Assembly (NCBI RefSeq): GCF_000214175.1
Contig: NC_015564.1
Coordinates: forward strand, 3,720,001 to 3,784,000
Length of the DNA stretch: 64,000 nucleotides
Reading direction: 5' to 3'
Source of the DNA: Hoyosella subflava DQS3-9A1
GTDB lineage: Bacteria; Actinomycetota; Actinomycetes; Mycobacteriales; Mycobacteriaceae
The notes beneath the pieces are model-generated. The model saw only the letters and a list, made by a program, of their open reading frames with translations. It did not search any database and had not been told where the DNA came from. Shown here piece by piece: positions 9,599 through 18,631 of this stretch; within the stretch, counting starts at the first letter, position 1, and every line of letters begins with the position of its first letter. The position numbers were made by a program, and so were the translations under genes.

Positions 9599-10795
9599 AT
9601 GTCCGCCCGATCCACGCACACCGAAACCGATGAGGACCTGTACCGGCTCGCGGAACTCAATACGCGAACGATGCACAGTGTCACGACACAGGCTGTGGGT
9701 GAGCCCGTCCACGTGCAGGCAGTGCGGCATTCGGCGTTCCCCTACCAGTGGGGGTCGGTTTCGACCGCGGGCCTCTGGAAGGTCGTCGTCAGTTATGCGA
9801 CATCGTCGCAGCGCAACGGTGATCACGCATTCTTTGTGAAACTTCTCCGGAATCCCCGGCTGTGGCCACAACTGAGCCTCCTCCCCGAAGCTATCCGTCG
9901 AGAATTTCTGGACTACCTGCCCTGGAAGTTCGAGTATGAAGTACATGAGAGCGGCATCGCCGAAGCGCTGCCGCCTGGCATGCGAATGCCGATCTTGCAC
10001 CACGCGGAACACACGCGAGACGACTGGCTGGCACTGTGGTGGGAATGCGTGGACGTGTCCCCTGAGCCCTGGCGCGCTGATGATTTCGCGCGAACTGCCT
10101 ATCTGCTCGGCCGCCTCGCAGCAAAGAGACGCCCGGGCGCAGCAGTTAATGCTCGGCTCCCCGCCATCTGTCATCAGCGAAGATTCGGAGGCGCGCTGCG
10201 CTACTTCGTGACGACGCGGGTCCAGCAAGTCCAACTGCCGATTCTGCGAGAACGCTCAACATGGCAGACCCCGCTGCTGGCACACGCCCTCGCCTTGGTC
10301 GACGACCCGGAGCTGCCTGGGGACCTCGCGCGGCTGGCAGACCGCCTGCACGCGATACTCGATCAGCTCGATCGACTGCCACACACCTTTGCGCACGGCG
10401 ATGCCAGCCCGCAGAACCTCCTTATCCCACGCGCGGACCGCGACGAACGAATCGTCATCGACTGGGGGTTCGGGACACTCCTGCCCATCGGCTTCGACCT
10501 CGGCCAACTACTTGTGGGCCTTGTCCACGCGGGCGAGATGGCACCTGCGGAGCTCGAGAACATTCAGTCCGTGATTGTTCCAGCGTACGTCGAAGGCCTT
10601 GCTGCAGATCACTACCCGTGTGCCGAGCGGGATGTACGCCAGGGCTTTCTCGGCTCACTCGTAGCGCGATCGGCACTGACATCAATCCCAACGGAGCTGT
10701 TGGACCAGCCACTGACCGACGACAATCAAGAGTTGGTCGTTGACCGCTTGCTGCTCACTCGATATTTGGTGGAGCTGGCGAAAGACCTCGGCTGA
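9599..10795 (+). CDS. Aminoglycoside/choline-kinase-like phosphotransferase
   Basis: A 398-residue protein with the protein-kinase-like fold of small-molecule phosphotransferases. The catalytic loop HGDASPQN (His-Gly-Asp, about residue 267) and the metal-binding DWGFG (about 288) are intact. The N-terminal 150 residues do not resemble a standard aminoglycoside kinase lobe, so the substrate may be another alcohol. A good ribosome site, cgggaggg, precedes the ATG. It is divergent from a MarR gene with shared operators, suggesting induction by the substrate or a related toxic compound. Confidence 0.8.
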   Translation: MSARSTHTETDEDLYRLAELNTRTMHSVTTQAVGEPVHVQAVRHSAFPYQWGSVSTAGLWKVVVSYATSSQRNGDHAFFVKLLRNPRLWPQLSLLPEAIRREFLDYLPWKFEYEVHESGIAEALPPGMRMPILHHAEHTRDDWLALWWECVDVSPEPWRADDFARTAYLLGRLAAKRRPGAAVNARLPAICHQRRFGGALRYFVTTRVQQVQLPILRERSTWQTPLLAHALALVDDPELPGDLARLADRLHAILDQLDRLPHTFAHGDASPQNLLIPRADRDERIVIDWGFGTLLPIGFDLGQLLVGLVHAGEMAPAELENIQSVIVPAYVEGLAADHYPCAERDVRQGFLGSLVARSALTSIPTELLDQPLTDDNQELVVDRLLLTRYLVELAKDLG

Positions 10796-10819
10796 ACGCT
10801 CGCCTTCTATCCTGGTGAC

Positions 10820-11206
10820 ATGCCTCAACCAGCCGAACAATCCAGCCGAGTGCGGGTGGACGTCTGGCTGTGGTCTGTGCGACTGGTGAAAACTCGCTCG
10901 ACCGCAGCGAGCGCGTGCCGCGGCGGTCACGTCCGGGTCAACGGCGCCCCAGCTAAACCGTCCCAGGCGATCGGGCCGGGAGACGAGGTTCGTCTGTGGT
11001 CACACGGAGTCCTGCGAATTGTCGAAGTCGTGGATCCGCTGAAGAAGCGTGTCGGAGCACCGGCGGCCGCGCTGGCCCTGATCGACCGCAGTCCGCCGCC
11101 ACCCCCGAAGGAAGTTCTCGCCTCGATCCCCCGCCGTGATCGCGGCGCTGGCCGCCCTACCAAGCGCGAACGTCGTCAGCTCGATCGATTGAAGTCCTTC
11201 GAATAG
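10820..11206 (+). CDS. S4-domain RNA-binding protein (Hsp15-like)
   Basis: A 128-residue protein whose N-terminal S4 domain (residues 8-70: RVDVWLWSVRLVKTRSTAAS and later GHVRVNGAPAKPS) resembles heat-shock protein Hsp15, which binds stalled 50S-nascent chain complexes. The basic C-terminal tail RPTKRERRQLDRLKSF is also Hsp15-like. It follows the kinase gene by 24 bases and may be cotranscribed. A long hairpin follows its stop. Confidence 0.9.
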   Translation: MPQPAEQSSRVRVDVWLWSVRLVKTRSTAASACRGGHVRVNGAPAKPSQAIGPGDEVRLWSHGVLRIVEVVDPLKKRVGAPAAALALIDRSPPPPPKEVLASIPRRDRGAGRPTKRERRQLDRLKSFE

Positions 11207-11207
11207 C

Positions 11208-11284
11208 ACACCGCCGGTCGTGTGCAGATACTTGCACGCATCGTGCGCGCAAGTTACTCAAATTTGCGCACGACCGGGCGGTGT
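11208..11284. terminator. Long bidirectional terminator between S4 gene and nrdE
   Basis: Outer arms acaccgccggtcgtgtgc and gcgcacgaccgggcggtgt pair with one bulge and one wobble. An inner hairpin has arms acttgc/gcaagt. It occupies almost the entire 83-base space between two convergent stops, so it probably ends both transcripts. Confidence 0.85.
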
Positions 11285-11289
11285 TTCGA

Positions 11290-13443
11290 TCACAGCATGC
11301 AGCTGACGCAGCCCTCGACTTCAGTCCCTTCGAGTGCCATCTGGCGCAGACGGATGTAGTACAGCGTCTTGATGCCTTTGCGCCACGCGTAAATCTGAGC
11401 CCTGTTCAGGTCACGCGTGGTCACCGTGTCCTTGAAGAACAGTGTCAGCGAAAGTCCTTGGTCGACATGCTGGGTCGCTGCCGCGTACGTGTCGATGATT
11501 TTCTCGTACCCGATCTCATACGCATCCTGGAAGTACTCCAGGTTGTCGTTCGTCATGTAAGGCGCCGGGTAATAGACCCGACCGATCTTGCCTTCCTTAC
11601 GGATCTCGATCTTTGATGCGATCGGATGGATCGAGGACGTCGAGTGGTTGATGTAGCTGATCGAACCGGTCGGCGGCACAGCCTGCAGGTTCTGGTTGTA
11701 GATGCCGTGTTCCTGAACGGACGCCTTCAGCTCGAGCCAGTCCTCCTGCGTCGGGATGTGGATGCCCGCGTCGTCGAACAGTTTCTGGACTCGGGGGGTC
11801 CGTGGCTTCCACTCCCGCTCGGTGTACTTGTCGAAGAACTCACCGCTGGCGTATTTCGAATCGGGGAAGCCCTTGAAGTACGTCCCACGCTCGATCGCAA
11901 GGTTGTTGGACGCCCGCAAGGCGTGGAACAGCACGGAGTAGAAGTAGATGTTCGTGAAGTCGACACCCTCGTCAGAGCCGTACTGGATGTACTCCCGCGC
12001 GAGATAACCGTGGAGGTTCATCTGCCCCAGACCGATCGCGTGGGAATCGTTGTTGCCCTTCTCGATTGACGGCACTGAGGTGATGTGCGTCTGATCCGAT
12101 ACTGCGGTGAGCGCCCGGATCGCGACTTCGACGGTTTCACCGAAGTTCGGCGAATCCATCGTCTTCGCGATGTTGAGGCTGCCGAGGTTGCACGAGATGT
12201 CCTTGCCGATTTCGCTGTACGACAGGTCATCGTTGTACAGGCTCGGAGTTGAGACCTGCAGGATCTCTGAGCACAGGTTCGAGTGGGTGATCTTCCCCTT
12301 GATCGGGTTCGCGCGGTTCACCGTGTCCTCGAACATGATGTACGGATAGCCCGACTCGAACTGCAGCTCAGCGATGGTCTGAAAGAACTCGCGCGCCTTG
12401 ATCTTGGTTTTGCGGATGCGCTTGTCATCGACCATTTCGTAATACTTCTCGGTGACGTTAATGTCCGCGAACGGCACCCCGTAGACCCGCTCCACGTCAT
12501 AGGGCGAGAAGAGGTACATGTCCTCGTTCTTCTTCGCCAGGTGGAAGGTGATGTCGGGGATCACCACACCGAGGGAGAGCGTCTTGATGCGGATCTTCTC
12601 GTCGGCGTTCTCACGCTTGGTGTCGAGGAACCGGTAGATGTCTGGGTGGTGTGCGTGCAGGTAGACCGCGCCCGCGCCTTGCCTGGCTCCGAGCTGGTTC
12701 GCGTAGGAGAACGAGTCTTCGAGGAGCTTCATCACCGGGATGACGCCCGACGACTGGTTCTCGATCTTCTTGATCGGCGCGCCATGTTCACGAATGTTGG
12801 ACAGCAGGAGCGCCACGCCTCCGCCGCGCTTGGACAGCTGCAGCGCAGAGTTGATGGCACGGCCAATTGACTCCATGTTGTCTTCGATTCTCAACAAAAA
12901 GCAACTAACTGGCTCGCCGCGCTGCTTCTTGCCTGAGTTGAGGAAAGTCGGCGTTGCTGGCTGGAATCGGCCGGAGATCATTTCGTCGACAAGCCGTTCC
13001 GCGAGGGGACGCTCGCCGGCGGCAAGGGTGAGCGCAACCATGCATACGCGGTCCTCGAACCGCTCGAGGTAGCGCTTCCCATCGAACGTTTTCAGTGTGT
13101 ACGACGTGTAGTACTTGAACGCGCCCACGAAGGTCGGGAACCGGAACTTCTTCTTGTAGGCGCGCTGGAACAGTGCCTTCACGAACTCACGGTCGTACTG
13201 GTCGAGCACCTCGGTCTCGTAGTAGTCGTGCTCGATGAGGTAGTCGAGCTTTTCATCGAGGTCGTGGAAGAACACCGTGTTCTGGTTCACGTGCTGCAGG
13301 AAGTACTGCCGGGCGGCTTCGCGGTCCTTGTCCAGCTGGATTTTGCCGTCCGGGCTGTAGAGGTTCAGCATCGCGTTGAGCGCGTGGTAATCGAGTTCGC
13401 TCTCCGCTCCGCGGGCCGGTGCGGCCGATTCCGGTGCAGTCAC
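11290..13443 (-). CDS. nrdE: Class Ib ribonucleotide reductase large subunit R1E
   Basis: NrdE carries the active and allosteric sites that reduce ribonucleoside diphosphates. About 717 residues, normal for actinobacterial NrdE. It has [11 protein letters not shown] and the active-site region with NLCSEI, and the C-terminal redox pair is CVSC, which is reduced by NrdH. The GTG at 13443 is chosen because GTGA overlaps the nrdI stop; a TTG at 13455 would add 4 residues. It is last in nrdH-nrdI-nrdE and partner of the separately encoded nrdF. Confidence 0.97.
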   Translation of the reverse strand: MTAPESAAPARGAESELDYHALNAMLNLYSPDGKIQLDKDREAARQYFLQHVNQNTVFFHDLDEKLDYLIEHDYYETEVLDQYDREFVKALFQRAYKKKFRFPTFVGAFKYYTSYTLKTFDGKRYLERFEDRVCMVALTLAAGERPLAERLVDEMISGRFQPATPTFLNSGKKQRGEPVSCFLLRIEDNMESIGRAINSALQLSKRGGGVALLLSNIREHGAPIKKIENQSSGVIPVMKLLEDSFSYANQLGARQGAGAVYLHAHHPDIYRFLDTKRENADEKIRIKTLSLGVVIPDITFHLAKKNEDMYLFSPYDVERVYGVPFADINVTEKYYEMVDDKRIRKTKIKAREFFQTIAELQFESGYPYIMFEDTVNRANPIKGKITHSNLCSEILQVSTPSLYNDDLSYSEIGKDISCNLGSLNIAKTMDSPNFGETVEVAIRALTAVSDQTHITSVPSIEKGNNDSHAIGLGQMNLHGYLAREYIQYGSDEGVDFTNIYFYSVLFHALRASNNLAIERGTYFKGFPDSKYASGEFFDKYTEREWKPRTPRVQKLFDDAGIHIPTQEDWLELKASVQEHGIYNQNLQAVPPTGSISYINHSTSSIHPIASKIEIRKEGKIGRVYYPAPYMTNDNLEYFQDAYEIGYEKIIDTYAAATQHVDQGLSLTLFFKDTVTTRDLNRAQIYAWRKGIKTLYYIRLRQMALEGTEVEGCVSCML

Positions 13444-13865
13444 TGTCGGTGCCAAAACTGTTCCAATCCCTCGCGGACGCGCTCGACGTCCTCAGATGTC
13501 CCCATTAGCTCGAATCGGTACAAGTACGGCACTTTGCACTTCTTCGAGATGATGTCTCCTGCAACGCCAAAAGCGTCGCCAAAATTCGTGTTTCCCGCCG
13601 CGATCACTCCGCGAATCAGCGAACGGTTGTGCGGGTTGTTCAAGAACCGGATCACTTGTTTCGGCACGGCACCGACGTGCCTGCCCTGCGAATCTTTCCC
13701 GCCCGCGTACGTCGGGACCACCAGCACGAACGGCTGATTGACCTCAATATCGCCGTTCTGGCCATGGACGGGTATGCGAACGGCGGGCAAGTCGAGTTTA
13801 CGGACGAACCTGTGCGTGTTCTCCGAGACACTGGAAAAGTAGACCAGCATTTCCGCTCCACTCAC
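13440..13865 (-). CDS. nrdI: Ribonucleotide reductase maturation flavodoxin NrdI
   Basis: A 141-residue flavodoxin-like protein. In class Ib systems NrdI supplies the oxidant that forms the Mn2-tyrosyl radical in NrdF. Visible family motifs are [13 protein letters not shown] (FMN phosphate loop, residues 9-21), VPTYAGG and GNTNFGDAF. It starts with GTG, overlaps nrdE by 4 bases and follows nrdH by 49 bases. Confidence 0.97.
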   Translation of the reverse strand: MSGAEMLVYFSSVSENTHRFVRKLDLPAVRIPVHGQNGDIEVNQPFVLVVPTYAGGKDSQGRHVGAVPKQVIRFLNNPHNRSLIRGVIAAGNTNFGDAFGVAGDIISKKCKVPYLYRFELMGTSEDVERVREGLEQFWHRQ

Positions 13866-13914
13866 ATCTCATCGAGGGCGGTTCTGGTGGCCCACTTTCC
13901 CTGGGTGCAGGAGA

Positions 13915-14148
13915 TCAGGCGGCGGCAGTCGCCAGCGACTTGATCTGGTCGGGGCGGAAGCCCGCCCAGTGGCTCTCCCCGGCCACCACCACGGGAGCCT
14001 GCAGGTAGCCCAGCGCCATGACAAAGTCGCGTGCCTCAGCGTCCTCGGTGATATCGACGACGTCATACGCCAGCCCCGCCTTGTCGAGGGCGCGGTAGGT
14101 CGCATTGCACTGAACGCATGCTGGCTTGGTGTAGACGGTGATGCTCAT
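13915..14148 (-). CDS. nrdH: Glutaredoxin-like NrdH redoxin
   Basis: A 77-residue thioredoxin-fold electron donor for NrdE. The redox motif is CVQC (Cys11, Cys14). The C-terminal half has the family's APVVVAG and HWAGFRPDQI motifs that fit the thioredoxin reductase site. It is the first gene of nrdHIE. The ribosome site is gagagg, 10 bases upstream of the ATG. Confidence 0.97.
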   Translation of the reverse strand: MSITVYTKPACVQCNATYRALDKAGLAYDVVDITEDAEARDFVMALGYLQAPVVVAGESHWAGFRPDQIKSLATAAA

Positions 14149-14519
14149 CTGCTACCGACCTCTCATGGTGAAGGGCGCACCAGAACCTTGTGGTGCTTGC
14201 ATCTGAAAACACTCATCGCCGCGCGGACTACCCGTCATCATTGATGAATGTGGTCGAACTTCACCCTTCACGAGCCATCGGCTGGCTTCCCCTCCGACCG
14301 CCGACCCTGTGGGTGCTGCTCTGCTCTAAACACTACACCTAGTGTCTGACACCGCAAGCGAATCGCATATCTAGTAATGACATTTTTGGAATTCGCAGGT
14401 TGTAACCCGTGTGACCAGGCATCCGTGGCGTGTCGAACTAGCCTCTGGCGTGTCGTCCACAGGCCTGTGGAAAGGCTGCGAACTACATCGCTGTAAGTAA
14501 GCTGCAGCAAACACGCACC
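14149..14519. other. 371-base region upstream of nrdH
   Basis: This region holds a good NrdR box (14330-14345) and a probable leader of about 180 bases with an 8-base inverted repeat (gtgaaggg 14168-14175, cccttcac 14264-14271). The consensus of the cobalamin riboswitch was looked for and not found. The downstream end of the reverse-strand membrane-protein gene begins at 14520 on the other side. Confidence 0.5.
14330..14345. promoter_or_regulatory. NrdR box upstream of nrdHIE
   Basis: The 16-base acactacacctagtgt is a near-perfect palindrome (acacta...tagtgt arms) matching the NrdR consensus. It sits about 180 bases before nrdH. A weaker counterpart precedes nrdF. Confidence 0.8.
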
Positions 14520-15470
14520 TCAGTCGCGTCGCCCACGCAGGACGCCCGCGAGGATCAGCAAGAGCCCCGCCAGTCCCCAAAATGCAAGCACGAGAGTCGG
14601 CTGAGCGGACCCCATACCGTCGAAGAAAGACACCGATCGCAACAAATCCGCGCCCGCACCGGGCGGCAGGAACTGGCCGACGGTCCCCCAGCTTCCGGGG
14701 AGCATTTCCGGCGCCACCGCGACACCCGAGAGCGGGTTCCCGATCAGAAACACAGTGACGGCACCGAGCGCGATACCCGCGTGGCCCAGCACCGAATGCA
14801 GGCCCACGAGTGTGATGCCAATCGCCCCGATTGTCAGCGCGATGGCAGCACTATTGATCCAGTAGCTTCCAGCCAGCACCCCAAGCCATCCCTGTGCGAC
14901 AAAGCCCGCAACGAGTCCGGACAGAGCCGCACCAAGCAGCACAGCAACCATCCTGCGCGCCGCTCCCGCGAGAGCCAGCGAGGAAGCGACGCCGATCAGC
15001 AGTCCGCCCATAACCATCGGAAGCGCAGCTGCCGCAAACCCCGCGCCGCGCGGGTCATCCGCCGTAAACGGCACGAGATCGTTCACGTCCGACATCGCCG
15101 GGCCGCTAGCGACCCCCGTCAGCAGGTGGGCCACCACAGGGCTTGCGGCCGAGGCGGTCAGCAAGGCTGGCGGCGAGCCTGGACTCAGTACGAACGCTCC
15201 GTAGACCTCGCGATCTGTGACGAGCGCCTCGGCCACCGACGCGTCATTCGCTTCGGTAATCGCGAACACCCCGGGGGCCCTGTCGTTCAGTTGGGCCGAG
15301 AACTCTGCGACAGCGGCCGGTGGGCCTGCTACTGCGATTGGAAGATCCGCGGGAGCCGAACGCGCCGCAGGCCAGGCGAAGGCAGCGAGTAGCAGACCGA
15401 CAACGAGGGACAGCGCGCAGGCAATCCCGATCGCCTTCGGCCACGGGGACGCGGTTGAGGTGGCATCCAT
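14520..15470 (-). CDS. Membrane protein resembling ABC-2 / YhgE-Pip type exporter half
   Basis: A 316-residue protein with one N-terminal transmembrane helix (about 15-35), an extracytoplasmic domain rich in Ala and Asp (about 38-145), then five or six transmembrane helices. This layout resembles ABC-2-type permeases and the YhgE/Pip or DUF3533 families, but no specific motif decides it. No ATPase gene adjoins it on its own strand. It is divergent from a TetR repressor with a shared palindrome, typical of drug- or lipid-efflux pairs. The ribosome site aggagg lies about 5 bases before the ATG. Confidence 0.6.
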   Translation of the reverse strand: MDATSTASPWPKAIGIACALSLVVGLLLAAFAWPAARSAPADLPIAVAGPPAAVAEFSAQLNDRAPGVFAITEANDASVAEALVTDREVYGAFVLSPGSPPALLTASAASPVVAHLLTGVASGPAMSDVNDLVPFTADDPRGAGFAAAALPMVMGGLLIGVASSLALAGAARRMVAVLLGAALSGLVAGFVAQGWLGVLAGSYWINSAAIALTIGAIGITLVGLHSVLGHAGIALGAVTVFLIGNPLSGVAVAPEMLPGSWGTVGQFLPPGAGADLLRSVSFFDGMGSAQPTLVLAFWGLAGLLLILAGVLRGRRD

Positions 15471-15488
15471 GACATCCTCCTATAAAAC

Positions 15489-15500
15489 GAACGACCGTTC
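15489..15500. promoter_or_regulatory. TetR operator candidate
   Basis: The palindrome gaacgaccgttc (GAACG-AC-CGTTC) lies between two divergent genes, just before a TATAAT-like -10 at 15504-15509. Repressor binding here would block the TetR promoter and the divergent membrane-protein promoter. Confidence 0.6.
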
Positions 15501-15573
15501 TCTTATAATGGCAGAGCGCCACCGCTCAAACAAGAGCGCGGCTTCGCTGGAGAGAACGGATAGGGTTCATCAC

Positions 15574-16200
15574 ATGCCACGCGTCTCTGAAGAGCACCTC
15601 AGCGCCCGGCGGGAACAGATTCTTTCGGCAGCGTGGCGCTGTTTCGCACGCAACGGCTTCCACATGACGTCGATGCAGGACATTCTTTCCGAAGCAGACC
15701 TCTCCGCAGGTGCCGTGTACCGCTACTTTCCGGGCAAGCTCGACCTGATCAAAGCCACTGCAGAACGGGTCTCCTACGGTCTCACTGCTGCGTTCGACAC
15801 GCTCGACGCCGTTGAGCCAGTACCGCCTCCCGCGGAAGCATTCGGGTTCTTTGCATCCACGATGCTGCAATACATCGCGTCGCAGACCGAAGACCTGACG
15901 CGCGTCGCCATGCATGTGTGGTCGGAGGCACTTCGCGAAAAGGAGATCAGCGATCAAGTCAAAACGGTCGGTACGGCGGTTCTTGCACGGTGGATGAATA
16001 CCGCCTCGCGCTGGAAGGACGCTGGCCATATCGCACAAACCGCCGAGGTACGCGATGTTGCCAAAGTGATGTACAGCGCGATGGTCGGCTTCATCGTCCA
16101 GCGAAATCTGCTGGGCGACCTTACGGTGGAACAATACGTTTCGGGCCTCGATGCGCTGATTCACAGTTCCGCGGCGCCGGTGAGTTCCGACACGGATTGA
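15574..16200 (+). CDS. TetR-family transcriptional regulator
   Basis: A 208-residue TetR regulator. The helix-turn-helix lies near residues 24-55 (MTSMQDILSEADLSAGAVYRYFPGK is its recognition region; core SAGAVYRYF). The frame is open far upstream, but ATG 15508 coincides with the -10 box tataat, so ATG 15574, preceded by ggatagg, is preferred. It is divergent from the membrane protein at 14520 and 67 bases upstream of an ABC exporter pair on its own strand, so it may regulate either or both. Confidence 0.88.
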   Translation: MPRVSEEHLSARREQILSAAWRCFARNGFHMTSMQDILSEADLSAGAVYRYFPGKLDLIKATAERVSYGLTAAFDTLDAVEPVPPPAEAFGFFASTMLQYIASQTEDLTRVAMHVWSEALREKEISDQVKTVGTAVLARWMNTASRWKDAGHIAQTAEVRDVAKVMYSAMVGFIVQRNLLGDLTVEQYVSGLDALIHSSAAPVSSDTD

Positions 16201-16267
16201 TTGCCCGGCACTCCGATCAGGCCCTTTTTGCGGCAGGCTGTCACTAACCAATTCAGGAGGCTTGCAC

Positions 16268-17026
16268 ATGTCTGAGCCCGCGCTCGCCCTCGAGGGACTG
16301 TCGAAATCATTCGGACAGAATCCAGCCGTCCGCTCCGTGTCACTGACTGTTCCGCGAGGGTCGTTCTACGGTCTCGTGGGACCCAACGGAGCCGGAAAAA
16401 CAACCACGCTCGCAATGGCCACCGGCCTGCTGCGCCCGGACATCGGGCGGGCTCAAGTGTTCGGCCACGACGTCTGGGCAGACCCGGTCACTGCAAAAAC
16501 ACTGTTCGGTGTTCTCCCCGACGGCCTCACCTTGATCGACCGCCTTACTGGGCGCGAGTTGCTGACATTTCAGGGCCTTCTACGCAGTATGGACAAGTCG
16601 ACTGTCGACCAGCGCAGCACTGAACTGCTGAACGTCCTTGGACTGAGCGATGCAGGAGACAAACTCGTCGCCGACTACTCGGCGGGTATGACCAAGAAGA
16701 TTGGCCTCGCCTGCGCGATGCTCCACGCCCCGCGGCTGCTGCTACTGGACGAACCCTTCGAAGCCGTCGATCCCGTGTCGTCCGCAACCATCCGGAAAAT
16801 CCTGCAGCGGTTCGTCGCGGGAGGCGGTTCCATCATTCTCTCGAGCCACGTCATGGCCACCGTCGAACAGCTGTGCTCGCATGTCGCGGTCATGTCCGAG
16901 GGCGCGATCGCCGCAAGCGGAACGATCGAGGAGGTACGCGGGAGCGAGCCGCTCGAGGATGTATTCGTGCGCCTCGTCGGCGGCCACACCGATGGCGGAG
17001 AGGAGCTGTCGTGGTTGCGCTCCTGA
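16268..17026 (+). CDS. ABC transporter ATP-binding protein
   Basis: A 252-residue ABC ATPase of the exporter (ABC-2) type. Walker A is GPNGAGKTT, the signature motif is the variant DYSAGMTKKIGLA, and Walker B is LLLLDEPFEAVD. The ATG at 16268 is preceded by aggagg with 7-base spacing; an earlier TTG at 16262 is too close to that site. Its last base overlaps the permease reading frame, so they form one unit. The substrate is unknown. Confidence 0.92.
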   Translation: MSEPALALEGLSKSFGQNPAVRSVSLTVPRGSFYGLVGPNGAGKTTTLAMATGLLRPDIGRAQVFGHDVWADPVTAKTLFGVLPDGLTLIDRLTGRELLTFQGLLRSMDKSTVDQRSTELLNVLGLSDAGDKLVADYSAGMTKKIGLACAMLHAPRLLLLDEPFEAVDPVSSATIRKILQRFVAGGGSIILSSHVMATVEQLCSHVAVMSEGAIAASGTIEEVRGSEPLEDVFVRLVGGHTDGGEELSWLRS

Positions 17027-18564
17027 TGCGTTTGCGGTGGGCGATTACCCGAAACAATCACACGGGTGGCCGCCTGGCGCTGTACATCCTGCTTGGGGTG
17101 CTCGGGCTTCTCGCAGGCATCGGATCCCTCCTTGTCGGGCTGGCCCAGTTTGACCGGCCAGGCGCGGAAGCGGACCTGATTGCGCTCGTAGCTGCCACCT
17201 GGGGTGTTGTCTGGATTTTCACGCCTTTTGTCGCCGGGACAGTAGGCGGTGCGCTTCGGCCCACGCAGTTCGCACTACTTCCGCTACCACCGCGCCAATT
17301 CGCGGTGGCCTTCCTCCTGACGTCGTTCGCGACCGCACCGGTCGCGTTTACCCTGTTGGGCCTCGGGGGACCTGTTCTGTACGCGCTCCGGACCGCGCCC
17401 GAGGCTGTCTTTGTCGCTGTCCCGGCGGTGGTGTTGCAAACTATCTTCGTCGTCGGACTTGCCCGCCTTGTAGGGATTTGGCTGACAGCACTTGCAAGTA
17501 CGCGCAAAGGCCGCGACCTGGCGATGCTGGCTGCCGTAGTTCTCGGTGCCGGGCTGTGGCTTGTGTACATGGCAATGCAGCTGATCGTCCCCGCAGTCAT
17601 CAACGCCGATGCACCCTGGCTGAACACGTTACTGCGCGCGGTCCCGTTCGGCTGGGCAGCGCACGCCACCGACCTTGCCATTGCAGGATCATGGATTTCC
17701 GCGCTGGGCATGCTGCTTGCGCTCGCAAGCCTCATTGCCGTCATATCCTGGGCGTGGACGCCCGTGGTAACGCGTCAAATGCTCTGGCCTGGAGGCGAAT
17801 CGGGTGCGGCTGAGAAATCACGACGCACCAGCAGCCGCGCACAGGGACCGCTGAGCGCTTCCGTGGGCAAAGAGTTCGCACTTCTGTGGCGTGACCCGCG
17901 CCGCAAAGCTGCGCTGCTGGTAGTGCCGATGTTCCTTGCGCTGGTATTCGTAGGCCCTTCGATCATGGAGGGATTTGACGCGTACCTCGCCGGTGCCCTC
18001 GTCATCATGACGATCGCGTTGCTCTCCGGCTTCCTCAACCTATACGGGTTCGATGGACCCGCGGTCTGGCAGGTTCTCGTGACGCCAGACGGTGCCCGTC
18101 ACGACCTGCGCGGCAAGCAGTTCGCCTGGGTGACACTCGCGGCCCCAATCCTGATGCTTGTGCTGGTCGGCCGCTACGTCCTGTACGACCGTGGGCTCGA
18201 CGCCCTCGCCTACGATCTCTCGAGTTACTTCGCGGCGCTGGGGGTGGGTGCAGCAGCGGTCGGACTGTCGTCGGTTCTCGCGCCCTATCCGGTGCCTTCC
18301 GCGAAACAGGGCAACCCGTTCTCGACGCGTGGCTCGTTCAATAGCGCTTCGCTTGCGTCACTCTTTTTGACCATCGCAGCCCTTGCTGCGGTCTTCACTG
18401 TGTTCGCGCTCCTGACCGCATCCGGCGGCTGGATCGCGTGGCTCGCGGTGCCCGTCGGCGCTGGTGTGGGATACGGCGCTTGGATCCTCGGCGGTCGGAT
18501 TTCGTCCCGTGCACTGGAGTCGCGGGGGCCGGAGATTCTCGCGGTAGTGCGCAAAGAACCCTAG
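17011..18564 (+). CDS. ABC-2 type exporter permease
   Basis: A 517-residue membrane protein with about 12 hydrophobic segments, the size of a duplicated ABC-2 permease. GTG 17011 is chosen for its gaggag site 5 bases upstream; ATG 17026, which overlaps the ATPase stop as TGATG, is the alternative. It pairs with the preceding ATPase to form an exporter. A hydrophilic, Ser-Arg-rich cytoplasmic loop lies near residues 255-285. Confidence 0.85.
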   Translation: MVALLMRLRWAITRNNHTGGRLALYILLGVLGLLAGIGSLLVGLAQFDRPGAEADLIALVAATWGVVWIFTPFVAGTVGGALRPTQFALLPLPPRQFAVAFLLTSFATAPVAFTLLGLGGPVLYALRTAPEAVFVAVPAVVLQTIFVVGLARLVGIWLTALASTRKGRDLAMLAAVVLGAGLWLVYMAMQLIVPAVINADAPWLNTLLRAVPFGWAAHATDLAIAGSWISALGMLLALASLIAVISWAWTPVVTRQMLWPGGESGAAEKSRRTSSRAQGPLSASVGKEFALLWRDPRRKAALLVVPMFLALVFVGPSIMEGFDAYLAGALVIMTIALLSGFLNLYGFDGPAVWQVLVTPDGARHDLRGKQFAWVTLAAPILMLVLVGRYVLYDRGLDALAYDLSSYFAALGVGAAAVGLSSVLAPYPVPSAKQGNPFSTRGSFNSASLASLFLTIAALAAVFTVFALLTASGGWIAWLAVPVGAGVGYGAWILGGRISSRALESRGPEILAVVRKEP

Positions 18565-18584
18565 AACCACTCCATCACAGAAAC

Positions 18585-18604
18585 TGATATCATATTGCTA
18601 GCAA
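18585..18604. promoter_or_regulatory. Double palindrome upstream of SPFH/RHH pair
   Basis: Two adjoining perfect palindromes, tgatatca (18585-18592) and ttgctagcaa (18595-18604), lie just before the ribosome site of the SPFH gene. The downstream ribbon-helix-helix protein, a fold that binds such short repeats, is the natural candidate to bind them. Confidence 0.55.
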
Positions 18605-18631
18605 CCAGCCTCAGAGAGGAGGTTTCTGGCA

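Noticed and set aside
14149-14330. Riboswitch (cobalamin type) in the nrdH leader
   Set aside because: The leader is long and has an inverted repeat, but the B12-box and other consensus parts are not present. NrdR control is enough to explain it.
15217-15573. Upstream extension of the TetR frame at 15574
   Set aside because: It overlaps the divergent membrane-protein gene, its promoter and the operator. The -10 box at 15504 rules out the first starts.
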